Below are positions 18,262 to 27,457 of a stretch of 64,000 nt of DNA, in pieces. The notes beneath the pieces are model-generated. The model had not been told where the DNA came from. It saw nothing but the letters and a program-made list of their open reading frames with translations, and did no database searches. Position 1 is the first letter of the stretch. The number at the start of each line of letters is the position of its first letter. The stretch comes from Arthrobacter sulfonylureivorans. GTDB lineage: Bacteria > Actinomycetota > Actinomycetes > Actinomycetales > Micrococcaceae. The position numbers and the translations under genes were made by a program. The stretch is from assembly GCA_004000035.1 (NCBI GenBank), contig RJAE01000004.1, forward strand, positions 244,886 through 308,885. The letters are read 5' to 3'.

Positions 18262-20819
18262 ACTTTTTGTACAGATAGTCGGCGGCGAGCACCGCCGGCA
18301 TGGCGAGCACCGCGGCCAGCAACCCGATGGTGGTTGGCGGTGCCTGCCCGAGCATGGCCGCCACTGGGGGATGGCAAGGAACGCCACCAGGGCAGCAAGC
18401 TCCACGACCACGGCCCACAACAGCATCCGGTTGCTTCCCCAACCCAGGCGCCACGGCGGAACTGATTCGCTTCGGCAGGCAAAGGCGTTGGCCAGCTGCG
18501 CCAGAACTACGGTGGTAAACGCCGCCCCGGACGCGGCAGCCAGCACTTCCCAATCGGGCATGGCCGACCGGGGACGCCACCCGGCCGACCACAAGGTCAG
18601 GGTAAATGCAGTCATTTCGCAGACCGCTTCCACCGGCCCAAGAACCGCGAAAACCCGAACCAGAAGTGCCGAGTCCATCAGATGGCGGCGCTCCGGCGGG
18701 AGCTCCAGAACGTGCTTGCCGGCACGTTCGCTGCCCAGTGCCAATGCCGGCAACAGGTCCGTCCCGATGTCCAAGAAGAGGATTTGCAGCACACCCAGCG
18801 CCAGCGGGAAGCTGCCGCCGGAGAGAGCCCACACCACGAACGGGGTTAATTCCGCGACGTTGTCCGTGAGGTGATAGGTCAGGAATCTGCGGATGTTCGC
18901 ATAAGTAGCCCTCCCTTGCTCGACTGCGGCAATGATCGTGGCGAAATCGTCGTCCAGCAGGACCAGATCCGCCGCTTCTCTCGCGACATCCGTGCCGCTG
19001 GCGCCCATGGCAACGCCGATGTCCGCTTCCTGCAGCGCCGGGCCATCGTTGACCCCGTCACCAGTCATTGCCAGTACGTGTCCGCGCAGCTGCAGGGCCC
19101 GGGCCACCCGCAACTTTTGCTCGGGCGAAACTCTGCTGACGACCACCCCATCCCGGTCCAGCAGAGCTCCGAGCATGTGGTCGTCTTCGGGAAGATCCTT
19201 TCCTTCGACGACCCATTTCTCCGGTCCCAGCAGGCCGATCTCCGCGGCGATGGCAGCCGCCGTGGAGGGGTGGTCACCCGTGACCATGGCGACTTTCACG
19301 CCAGCCGTCCGTGCCGCCCTGAGCGCTCCGGGCACCGATTCCCTCGGCGGGTCGTGCAAGCCCACGAGCCCCAGCAGCGTCAACTGATCCTCATACGACA
19401 CGGGCTCGCCGGAAGAGAGTTGTCCCTCCCCCGGGGCTGGAGCCGGGAGTGCGCGCGCTCTGCCACCGCGAGGACGCGAAGCCCGCGCGCCGCCATGTCC
19501 TCCAGGGCCCTCTGACAGGCCTCAGAATCCGTAGCTGCCACGCAGAGCGGCAACACGCTCTCCGGTGCGCCTTTGACCATGAGCTCAGCGCCGGCTGCCA
19601 CGGATTCTCGTTTGCGCACCGGGTCAAAACCCCAGCGGAAGTCGACCGGCGCCGCCTCTTCGATGCCCATACCGTTTGACAACCGATGGGCCAGAGCGTC
19701 CACAGCCGCCTCCATCGGGTCCCCCTCCGCTGTCCAGTGCTCCTGGCGCCGGACGATACGTCCTCGTGAGGCTGCTCTGGCCGCGCGTGCCAGGCGGCGT
19801 GCTTGTTGCACTGCGAGCGCGCTGCCGATGATCTCCGCCGTCGGGGAATATCCCTCGCCATTCACCCTGACGTTCCCATCCGGAGTCCATGTTTCGACGG
19901 CGCTCATGCGGTTCTGCGTCAGGGTTCCCGTCTTGTCGGTGCAGATGAACGTGGTGGATCCCAGCGTTTCGACTGCCTGCAGATGCCGGACCAAGGCGTT
20001 TCGCCGAGCCATGCGCTGAGCACCCATGGCAAGCGAGAGCGTCACGGTCGGCAGCAGACCCTCCGGTATCAGAGCGACCGCAACACCGATGGCAAACAGA
20101 AATGCGTCCCGCCACGACAGCCCGGTCAGCAGGGAAACCGCAAAAAACACGCCGCCGAAACTCAGCGCCACGACCGAGATAAGCCGGACGACCCGGCGCA
20201 GTTCTTTATTGAGCGGGCTTTGAGGCGGTTGTGCAGTCGCCGTCAACGAGGCGATAGAAGCCAACCTAGTTCTCGACCCGGTGGCCGTGATCAGCGCCTC
20301 CGCGTTCCCATTAACAACGAACGTTCCGCCGTAACCGCCATCACCACGGTTCTTGATCACCGGTTCGCTCTCGCCGGAAAGCATTGACTCGTCAACAGTG
20401 CAGGATTCGGCCACGGCGAACTCAACATCCCCTGGGATCCTGTCGCCTGCTGTCAGCAGAACAATGTCGCCGCGCACAATGTCCGCGGCTTCCACCTTCG
20501 CTGTCTGGCCATCCCGCTTGACCAGGACTTGTGCAGGGAGCATGGCACGTAGCTTGGACGCCGCCTGTGCTGCCCGCGCCTCCTGCACGTAGGAGAAAGT
20601 TCCATTGATAACAACGACCGCAGCACCTAGCTGGGCCATTCCGGCCAGAAATGCCAGCGCGGCGGCGACCCACAGCATGAGTGCAAAGAAATGGGTGAAC
20701 TGCGCCGAGACCTGGCGCCATCTCGGCACCGTGTTCATCAGCGGCAGTAGGTTGGGCCCATCCGTCGATAACCGTCGGGCAGCATCAGCTGTACTGAGGC
20801 CGCCTGCTACCGTCGTCAT
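18230..20819 (-). pseudogene. Cation-transporting P-type ATPase with two frameshifts
   Basis: Beginning MTTVAGGLSTADAARRLSTDG, this is a P2-like cation ATPase: TVDESMLSGESEP (actuator), ALIPEGLLPTVTLSLAMG (membrane motif), STTFICTDKTGTLTQNRM with the phosphorylated Asp, and later AMTGDGVNDGPALQEADIG. The reading frame breaks near 19430 (in CCCCGGGGG, one base short) and near 18370 (in CCCCC, one base short). Correcting both gives a continuous protein of about 860 residues ending HAAQPA. The start lies 4 bp after the stop of the upstream ATPase. The 3' end overlaps the convergent GH65 gene by 32 bp. Both breaks in homopolymers make sequencing error a serious alternative. Confidence 0.8.
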
Positions 20820-20823
20820 GGGG

Positions 20824-22704
20824 TCACCGCACCGACCGTGGATAGGCATGCTCGGGATGCGCCGGTGCGCTGGTTGCGGCGCGGCGCGTTGGCGATAGCG
20901 CGCGAAGGGAATTGAGGATGGTTGCGAGGTCCACCAGTTCCTGGGACAGGGCCCCAGCCACGGCCGGAATATGGCCGAAAGCGGCGGCAATCATCAACGC
21001 GACGCTGAAAACCACCCCCACCCAGATGCTCTGCAGCGCCACCCGCACGGTCCGCTGTCCGATGGCCACTGCCTCGGCCACCTTGGACAGGTCATCGAGC
21101 ATGACGACGACGTCCGCTGACTCGCTGGCAGCCGTCGACCCCTTGGCGCCCATGGCGATACCGACGTCGGCTGCAGCCAGCACGGGCGCGTCGTTGACCC
21201 CATCACCGACCATCATCACCGGCCGGTGCGGCAGGGCTTTGACCAGTTCAACTTTGTCCGACGGCGTGCATTCGGCTTGAACCTGCTCGATTCCCAGTTC
21301 CCTGCCGATGTGTTCGGCGGTCTCACGGGCGTCGCCTGTGAGCATCAGGGTGTCGCCGACGCCCAGTCTTCGCAGCTGATGCAGGGTGGTTCCCGCTTCC
21401 GGCCGGGCGGCGTCGCTCATGATCAACGAACCAGCATAAACGCCGTCAACCGCTATATAGACGGCCATCTGTCCGCCGGACAGATATGTCTTCTCCACGG
21501 ATGCGGCGTGTTGCAACACGAAAGCGTGTTTTCCGACGCTCACCGCCCGGCCGGGGAAGACGGCGTGGACACCCTGTGTCGCGAATTCGGTTGCTTGGTC
21601 CGCCGGCATCAAGACCAGACCCCGATCTGTAGCCGCCGCCATGACAGACCCGGCAAGGACATGGGAGGAGTACTGCTCGGCCGATGCGGCGAGCAGCAAT
21701 AGTTCTTCACTTCGGATCCGCGGAGGGTTGCCGGCAGGCCGGACTTCTAAAAGTACTGGCTTGCCGCCGGTGAGTGTGCCGGTCTTATCGAAAGCTGCCG
21801 ACTTCACCCGGCTCAGCTTCTCCAGCGTCGCACCATTCTTGATGATGATGCCCGATCGGGAGGCACGGCCCATTCCGGCGACAAGTGCCACCGGAGCGGC
21901 GATCAGGAGCGGGCATGGTGTGGCCACCACGAGTACCTCGGCGAAGCGCACGGGATCGCCGCTGACCCACCACGCTCCAGCGGCAAGGGACAGCGCAAAA
22001 AGGGTGAATGGAACGGCGAAACGGTCCGCCAATCGGACCACCGGAGCCCGGCTGGCGGACGCCTCCCGTACCAGCGTCACGATTCGGCTGTACTGCGATT
22101 CGGCCGCTGGCGCCGTCGCCTGGACGCGAACCGCTGCCTCTCCATTGACCGACCCGCTCATCACAGCATCCCCAGCGGACTTTTCGGCCGGCAAGCTCTC
22201 CCCGGTCAGTGCCGACTCGTCGAAAGAGGCAAAATCCGAGATCAGCAGCCCATCCACGGGAACGACCTCTGCCGGCCGGACCAAAACCACGTCCCCGACG
22301 CGGATCTCATCGACGCCCACATCTTCCGGCGTACCATCCGTCTCACGATGCGCGGTCTGCGGGGCCAATTCCAAGAGAGCGGTCAATTCACGCTGCGCCC
22401 GGCCCTGCGCATAATCTTCCAGTGCCCTGCCGCCCGAAAGCATCAGCACGATGATCATCGAGGCCAGGTACTCGCCAACAGCCACCGTGCTGACCACGGC
22501 CATTAAGGCCAGCAGGTCCATCCCCCGGCGCCCCCGGGCAACCGCGCGCACCATTCCCACGGCCAGCCATGCCGCTACGAGCAGAGCGAAGACATTGGCC
22601 AACCACTGAGCCGCCGCCGCAGCCCCGCCCAGCAGCAAACCAACCACGGCCAGCGAACACAGCACCGTCGCCAAAACCAAGGGGTACCGGCGAGCAAACC
22701 CCAT
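20824..22704 (-). CDS. Heavy-metal-translocating P-type ATPase (P1B) with a TPC motif
   Basis: Protein of 626 residues lacking an N-terminal CxxC metal-binding domain. ESALTGESLPAEKS is the actuator motif, AFDKTGTLTGGKP carries the catalytic Asp, and MMVGDGVNDAPVLAAADVG is the hinge. The ion-site motif in the sixth helix is VVATPCPLLIAAP, i.e. TPC rather than the CPC of copper/zinc/cadmium pumps, so the transported ion is unclear. GGAGGCGACA precedes the ATG. The C-terminus is rich in Arg and His and ends 4 bp before the second ATPase gene, giving a two-ATPase operon that is rare outside stress clusters. Confidence 0.9.
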   Translation of the reverse strand: MGFARRYPLVLATVLCSLAVVGLLLGGAAAAAQWLANVFALLVAAWLAVGMVRAVARGRRGMDLLALMAVVSTVAVGEYLASMIIVLMLSGGRALEDYAQGRAQRELTALLELAPQTAHRETDGTPEDVGVDEIRVGDVVLVRPAEVVPVDGLLISDFASFDESALTGESLPAEKSAGDAVMSGSVNGEAAVRVQATAPAAESQYSRIVTLVREASASRAPVVRLADRFAVPFTLFALSLAAGAWWVSGDPVRFAEVLVVATPCPLLIAAPVALVAGMGRASRSGIIIKNGATLEKLSRVKSAAFDKTGTLTGGKPVLLEVRPAGNPPRIRSEELLLLAASAEQYSSHVLAGSVMAAATDRGLVLMPADQATEFATQGVHAVFPGRAVSVGKHAFVLQHAASVEKTYLSGGQMAVYIAVDGVYAGSLIMSDAARPEAGTTLHQLRRLGVGDTLMLTGDARETAEHIGRELGIEQVQAECTPSDKVELVKALPHRPVMMVGDGVNDAPVLAAADVGIAMGAKGSTAASESADVVVMLDDLSKVAEAVAIGQRTVRVALQSIWVGVVFSVALMIAAAFGHIPAVAGALSQELVDLATILNSLRALSPTRRAATSAPAHPEHAYPRSVR

Positions 22705-23247
22705 TGTCGCCTCCGCCCACTCATGGCGCCGGTATGCCCAAAGAATTTTGCCAGCCGGCGCGGCGCCCCTTCACCGGCAGCAACAGCCTTCCTGGAAATG
22801 TTGCGGCGCCCCCGAAGCGAACGGACCCAGCACGTTGGCGCGAACCGCTCCGCGCGGCTCAAGGAGCAGCCGGAATATCTCCCTCCAGTATCCACTTCCG
22901 GCCCGCTGATGGGAGGACCTCTTGACAATCTGCCCACGCGACGCCGCTCCCCCACTGCCGGTCCTGCCTCGGTTCGCCAGTCTCTCTGGTGCCGCTGCGG
23001 CCCGACGAGTAGATTATGAGCGCATACCGGCCCTTTGGGGAGGCTCGCATGAGCGACTGTCACGGACCGACCAGGCCGTCGTCGGCGTTGATGGTTCGGA
23101 CGCTTCTCTGGAAGCCCTCCGACAGGCTTTCAGACTCGCGGAAGCGACGAGTGCCCACAGCGAAGCCAGCGGTGCTGCGGACTGGTGCTGCATAGACCGG
23201 CCCCGGACGCCACCGATTGACAAAGCCGACGCAAGACAGGAGGCAGT
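22705..23247. other. Divergent intergenic region with a universal-stress-protein scar
   Basis: About 540 bp between the P-type ATPase operon (minus) and ppsA (plus). Apart from a universal stress protein fragment at 23049-23180 I see no gene. GACAGGAGGCAGT at the right end is the ppsA ribosome-binding site. Confidence 0.5.
23049..23180 (+). pseudogene. Universal stress protein (UspA) N-terminal remnant
   Basis: The segment AVVGVDGSDASLEALRQAFR followed by LAEATSA is the first strand and helix of an actinobacterial UspA protein. The only nearby ATG (23049) is one base out of frame with it, and the similarity ends after about 40 residues, before the ATP-binding GxxG-9x-G(S/T) motif. Usp genes are typical members of hypoxia clusters, which fits the neighbours. 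Confidence 0.65.
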
Positions 23248-25638
23248 ATGGAACGGCGTTACGCGGTGTGGTTCGAAGAGACCGGGATTCAAGACATTGG
23301 CATGGTTGGGGGCAAGAACGCCTCACTCGGAGAAATGCTGCGCGCATTGGCCGACCAAGGCGTTCGGGTGCCCGACGGATTCGCCACCACGTCGGCGGCA
23401 TATCGCGAATTCGTCACCACCAACGGCCTTGAGCCGACGATCCGGGAACAACTTGGTCTCTACAGACGCGGCGAAATACCGTTGAGCACCGTTGGCGAAA
23501 CAATTCGCCGCCTCTTTCTTGCAGGCCGGTTTCCGGACAAAATGTCCGACTCCATCCTGGAGTTCTACGCCCAGCTCGGGGCACGCGCCGGGACCAGCGA
23601 CCTTCCCGTGGCTGTCCGCAGCAGTGCGACCGCCGAGGATCTTCCCGACGCGAGCTTTGCCGGACAGCAGGAAACTTTCCTCAACGTCAGCGGGAACGAA
23701 GCACTGCTTGACGCTTGCCGGCGGTGCTTTGCGTCGTTGTTTACTGACCGGGCCATCAGCTATCGTGCCATGAAAGGGTTTTCCAACCTTGACGTGGCGC
23801 TCTCCATCGGCGTCCAGCGGATGGTTCGCGCCGACATAGGGGCCTCCGGCGTCATGTTCTCGCTGGACACGGAAACCGGCTTTCCTGACGTGGCGGTCAT
23901 CAGCGCAACTTGGGGCTTGGGCGAAACGGTTGTACAGGGAACCGTCAACCCGGACAAATACCTAGTCTTCAAGCCTCTGCTGAAAACGGCAGGATGCTTC
24001 CCCATTATCGAAAAATCGTGTGGCGCCAAAGAACGGAAACTCATTTACGGGCGAGGCGGCACCGCCCGTACCCGCATGGTCCAAACCACGGAACGAGAGC
24101 GGACCTCGCTGGTCCTTTCCGACGACGAGATCCTGCAATTGGGTCGATGGGCCGCAGTCATCGAAGAGCACTACGGCCGCCCCATGGACATGGAGTGGGC
24201 CAAGGACGGCCTCACCAGTGAACTTTTCGTCGTCCAGGCCCGTCCAGAGACGGTGCAGGCAGGCCGCAGCGACACCGTCTTCACCACGCGCCGTCTCATC
24301 GGGAGCGGTCCGATCCTCGCCGCCGGAGCCGCCATCGGCGACTCGATTGCGACCGGTCCTGCGTGCATCATCCGCGACACGGCTGAGATCGATCGGTTTC
24401 GTGACGGCTCCATCTTGGTAACGGAGATGACTGACCCGGACTGGGTTCCGATCATGCGGCGCGCAGCCGGAATCGTTACCGAACACGGCGGACCTACGAG
24501 TCACGCGGCCATCATCAGCAGGGAATTGGGGGTGCCGGCAGTCGTCGGCACTGGCAACGCCACGGAAAGTGTCAAGGATGGGGAGATGCTCACCATCTCC
24601 TGTGCCGAGGGCGATGAGGGGCACGTCTTTCAAGGAGCGCTGGAGTTCCAAACCGAAAAGGTCGATCTGCAGGCTCTTCCTCAAACAACGACCAGAGTGA
24701 TGACCAACCTCGCCAGCCCGTCCTCCGCGTTCAAATGGTGGCGGCTGCCCGTAGACGGGGTCGGGCTGGCCCGGATGGAATTCATCATCAACGAACTGAT
24801 CCGGATTCATCCCATGGCACTGGCCCAGCCGGAACGTGTCACTGATGCCGACGAAGCAGCGCAGATCCTGTCCCGCACCCGGTCCTACTCGGACCCGCGC
24901 GACTACTTCGTCCACACGCTGGCATCAGGGCTGGCCAAAATCAGCGCACCCTTCTACCCGGACCCGGTCATCGTGCGGCTCAGCGACTTCAAAAGCAATG
25001 AGTACGCGCGCCTACTGGGAGGCAGCGCTTTTGAGCAGGCAGAGGAAAACCCCATGCTGGGGTTTCGAGGAGCCTCCCGCTACTACAACGATCGCTACCG
25101 CCAGGGCTTCGACCTCGAATGCCGGGCGCTGAAACGGGTAAGGGAACATCTAGGCTTTCAGAACGTCATTATCATGGTCCCGTTTTGCCGGACGGTACCC
25201 GAAGCAGACCGGGTCTTGGCTGCCATGGCAGAGAACGGCTTGGCGCGGGGAGAAGTCGGGTTGCAGGTCTACATGATGTGCGAGATACCGTCCAACGTCA
25301 TTCTCGCTTCTGAATTCGCTGCCCGGTTCGACGGTTTTTCCATCGGCTCAAACGACTTGACGCAGCTCATCCTTGGTGTTGACCGCGACTCTGAAGTGCT
25401 GGCCCCGCTGTTCGACGAACGGGACGAGGCGGTCAAACACATGATCCGGGACGTCATCGCCCAGGCCCACCGTGCCGGAATCAAAATCGGAATCTGCGGA
25501 CAAGGCCCCAGCAACCATACCGACTTCGCCGAGTTCCTCATCGATCAGCGGATCGACTCGGTTTCCCTGAATCCAGACACGGTGCTCAAGACAATTCCGA
25601 TTATTGCCGCCGCCGAACTTCGCAGGGATGGATCGTGA
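23248..25638 (+). CDS. ppsA: Phosphoenolpyruvate synthase
   Basis: Converts pyruvate, ATP and water to PEP, AMP and phosphate. The 796-residue chain has the ATP-grasp N-domain (MVGGKNASLGEML, VRVPDGFATTSAAY, AVRSSATAEDLPDASFAGQQ), the swivelling phosphohistidine domain with TEHGGPTSHAAIISRELGVPAVVG (catalytic His before AA) and a C-terminal PEP/pyruvate barrel (PMLGFRGASRYY, IGSNDLTQLILGVDRDS, GICGQGPSN with the catalytic Cys). ACAGGAGGCAGT precedes the ATG. The family usually has about 790 residues, so it is complete. A decayed second copy lies at 34.4 kb. Confidence 0.95.
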   Translation: MERRYAVWFEETGIQDIGMVGGKNASLGEMLRALADQGVRVPDGFATTSAAYREFVTTNGLEPTIREQLGLYRRGEIPLSTVGETIRRLFLAGRFPDKMSDSILEFYAQLGARAGTSDLPVAVRSSATAEDLPDASFAGQQETFLNVSGNEALLDACRRCFASLFTDRAISYRAMKGFSNLDVALSIGVQRMVRADIGASGVMFSLDTETGFPDVAVISATWGLGETVVQGTVNPDKYLVFKPLLKTAGCFPIIEKSCGAKERKLIYGRGGTARTRMVQTTERERTSLVLSDDEILQLGRWAAVIEEHYGRPMDMEWAKDGLTSELFVVQARPETVQAGRSDTVFTTRRLIGSGPILAAGAAIGDSIATGPACIIRDTAEIDRFRDGSILVTEMTDPDWVPIMRRAAGIVTEHGGPTSHAAIISRELGVPAVVGTGNATESVKDGEMLTISCAEGDEGHVFQGALEFQTEKVDLQALPQTTTRVMTNLASPSSAFKWWRLPVDGVGLARMEFIINELIRIHPMALAQPERVTDADEAAQILSRTRSYSDPRDYFVHTLASGLAKISAPFYPDPVIVRLSDFKSNEYARLLGGSAFEQAEENPMLGFRGASRYYNDRYRQGFDLECRALKRVREHLGFQNVIIMVPFCRTVPEADRVLAAMAENGLARGEVGLQVYMMCEIPSNVILASEFAARFDGFSIGSNDLTQLILGVDRDSEVLAPLFDERDEAVKHMIRDVIAQAHRAGIKIGICGQGPSNHTDFAEFLIDQRIDSVSLNPDTVLKTIPIIAAAELRRDGS

Positions 25639-25843
25639 CAAGTCAGGATCGTGGCAGGGAAATCGTCGCCGGAGCCGAACGTCTTCGATCACCGGGTGCA
25701 CTCGCTGCGGGACGCACACTCGCCAAGGCTTCCCAGACACAGTGCCTAGCGATTTACAGAGCCCAAGAGCGGGTGACCCGGAGTCATAGTCCAGAAAATA
25801 CGGACACTGGCTCGCTGCTTGGGTTCGGAGTAGGCTCGCCGCC

Positions 25844-26314
25844 ATGGAGAACAAGCCCTCACCGCCCACCGTTGAAGTTTTGGAAGCGGACGACTGCTGG
25901 CGACTGCTTCGAGGTGTTGCGTTGGGCCGTCTTGCTGTCTGGGTCGACGACCACCCGGAACTGTTTCCGCTCAACTTCCGGACCGACAAAGAGACCATCG
26001 TTTTTCGCACTGCGCCGGGCACTAAATTATCCGCGGCCTTGGAGGGAAAACCGGTGGCATTGGAAGCCGACCACATCAATGGCCGCACCAACGTCGCTTG
26101 GAGTGTCGTCGTCAAAGGACGGGCGGCAGAGGTGGAACAGACCGAAGAATTCCGGACCAACGTCGCCCAACTCCTTTTTCCGTGGAGTCCAGGTCCCAAG
26201 GACCTTTTTGTTCGTATCACCCCCAGCGCCATTACTGGCCGCCGGTTTACGATCGCGCCCCCGCAAACATGGGAAATCACTCTGGACAATGCGACAAGGG
26301 CGGGATTTGAATAG
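25844..26314 (+). CDS. Pyridoxamine 5'-phosphate oxidase-like FMN-binding protein
   Basis: Protein of 156 residues with the split-barrel PPOX fold: VLEADDCWRLLRGVALGRLAVWVDDHPELFPLNF is the standard N-terminal helix-strand pair of actinobacterial members, followed by VFRTAPGTKLSAALEGKPVALEAD and WSVVVKGRAAEVE. The ending ITPSAITGRRF is also typical. Homologues bind flavin or haem and several belong to the mycobacterial DosR regulon. It is a single gene about 200 bp after ppsA; the substrate is unknown. Confidence 0.85.
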   Translation: MENKPSPPTVEVLEADDCWRLLRGVALGRLAVWVDDHPELFPLNFRTDKETIVFRTAPGTKLSAALEGKPVALEADHINGRTNVAWSVVVKGRAAEVEQTEEFRTNVAQLLFPWSPGPKDLFVRITPSAITGRRFTIAPPQTWEITLDNATRAGFE

Positions 26315-26581
26315 GTTGGTTGCTTATCCCCCAGACCGCCCGCGTCCCTCTAGCACCACCAGATTCCTGTGCTACCTCGACGCCTTAAGAGTGCGCCCGC
26401 ACCGGGCGAGGAACGCGTTGAGCACCTCAAAACCTTGTCTCGCTAGCCCCCTCCCCCTCCCCCCGATGAGGTCGAAATAGTCCGCCTCGGCGTTGCCGCG
26501 CACGCTGTGCCGGCGGATTGACCCGTTCCCTGGAGACTGCCACACTTTGAGCATCGCACCTTTGGTTCAAAGGAGATCCTC

Positions 26582-26950
26582 ATGGCTGGCATGATCCGCA
26601 AGAGTCTGAACGAACCCGAAGAAACCCGGCCCTTCGAGGAAGGCATGGGAAAGCTCGATCTGGTCCATCTTGAGGCAGGCGGCGTGGGACGGGCCGTTTT
26701 CGAACCCGGCTGGCAATGGTCCAAGCACGTGAAGCCGATCGCCAAGACGGACAGTTGCCAGGCAAACCATGCTGGCTATGTGCTGTCCGGACGGATGAAG
26801 ATCGTCATGGACGACGGCCAAGAAAGTGAGTTCGCCGCTGGCGACTACATGTCGGTCCCGCCGGGCCACGATGCCTGGGTCATCGGCGACGAGCAATGCG
26901 TGGTCATCGACTGGGCGGGATACGCCGACTACGCCAAGCGACGCGACTAA
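26582..26950 (+). CDS. Cupin-domain protein
   Basis: Small single-domain cupin of 122 residues. The barrel motifs are recognisable as SCQANHAGYVLSGRMKIVMDDG (first cupin motif, with a shifted His) and DYMSVPPGHDAWVIGD (second). TGGQ-type metal ligands are only partly conserved, so metal binding is uncertain. AAAGGAGATCCTC lies directly before the ATG. Such cupins often sense or degrade small molecules; no substrate can be given. Confidence 0.8.
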   Translation: MAGMIRKSLNEPEETRPFEEGMGKLDLVHLEAGGVGRAVFEPGWQWSKHVKPIAKTDSCQANHAGYVLSGRMKIVMDDGQESEFAAGDYMSVPPGHDAWVIGDEQCVVIDWAGYADYAKRRD

Positions 26951-27457
26951 TTCGACATCGGCCGCATATTCCTCGCCGGCACCGGCGGGAGCAGCATCTC
27001 GATTGGCTCATGGTGCACTGACCAGGCGCCCTTCGCCATGGAAGTCGAATCACAGCGTTCTGACGCGCCCCGAGCAGCCGGAATTACCTCAGTAACCCGG
27101 ACACTGCTCCTCGCTCACAATCATCCTGTACACCCTGCACCCTCCGTCATGCCCGCCTGCAGCCATCGGCCACTGATGCCGCGGGATTCCGTCCATACGC
27201 GGGGGCAGCGTCCTGAATCTGTTGCCGCGAGTGAAGGCCGCCGCTGAGGATGCTCTCATGCGTTCGGGCCCGAGACAGCTTCACGGGACCCTCAGTGGTT
27301 GCTCATCCTTGGGGGATGATGACACCGGCCGCGGACGCCCAGAACATTAACAAGAGTCGCCAGGATTCCAGCCTGACGAAATGATGCCGCGAAACCTTCC
27401 CTGCCCTTTCAGCATCCGGCGTCAGAACAGCCTCAGCTACCTGAAGAAAAGGACTTC
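26951..27457. other. Non-coding gap of about 500 bp upstream of the GH15 gene
   Basis: No gene seen. It has a small hairpin TCATCC-TTGGG-GGATGA (27303-27319) about 140 bp before the GH15 start, of unknown role, and a purine-rich AAGAAAAGGA ribosome-binding site at its right end. Confidence 0.45.

Noticed and set aside
25635-26480. 281-codon plus-strand frame overlapping the PPOX gene
   Set aside because: It overlaps a well-supported PPOX gene in another frame and loses coding character; only its GTG close to the ppsA stop looked attractive.
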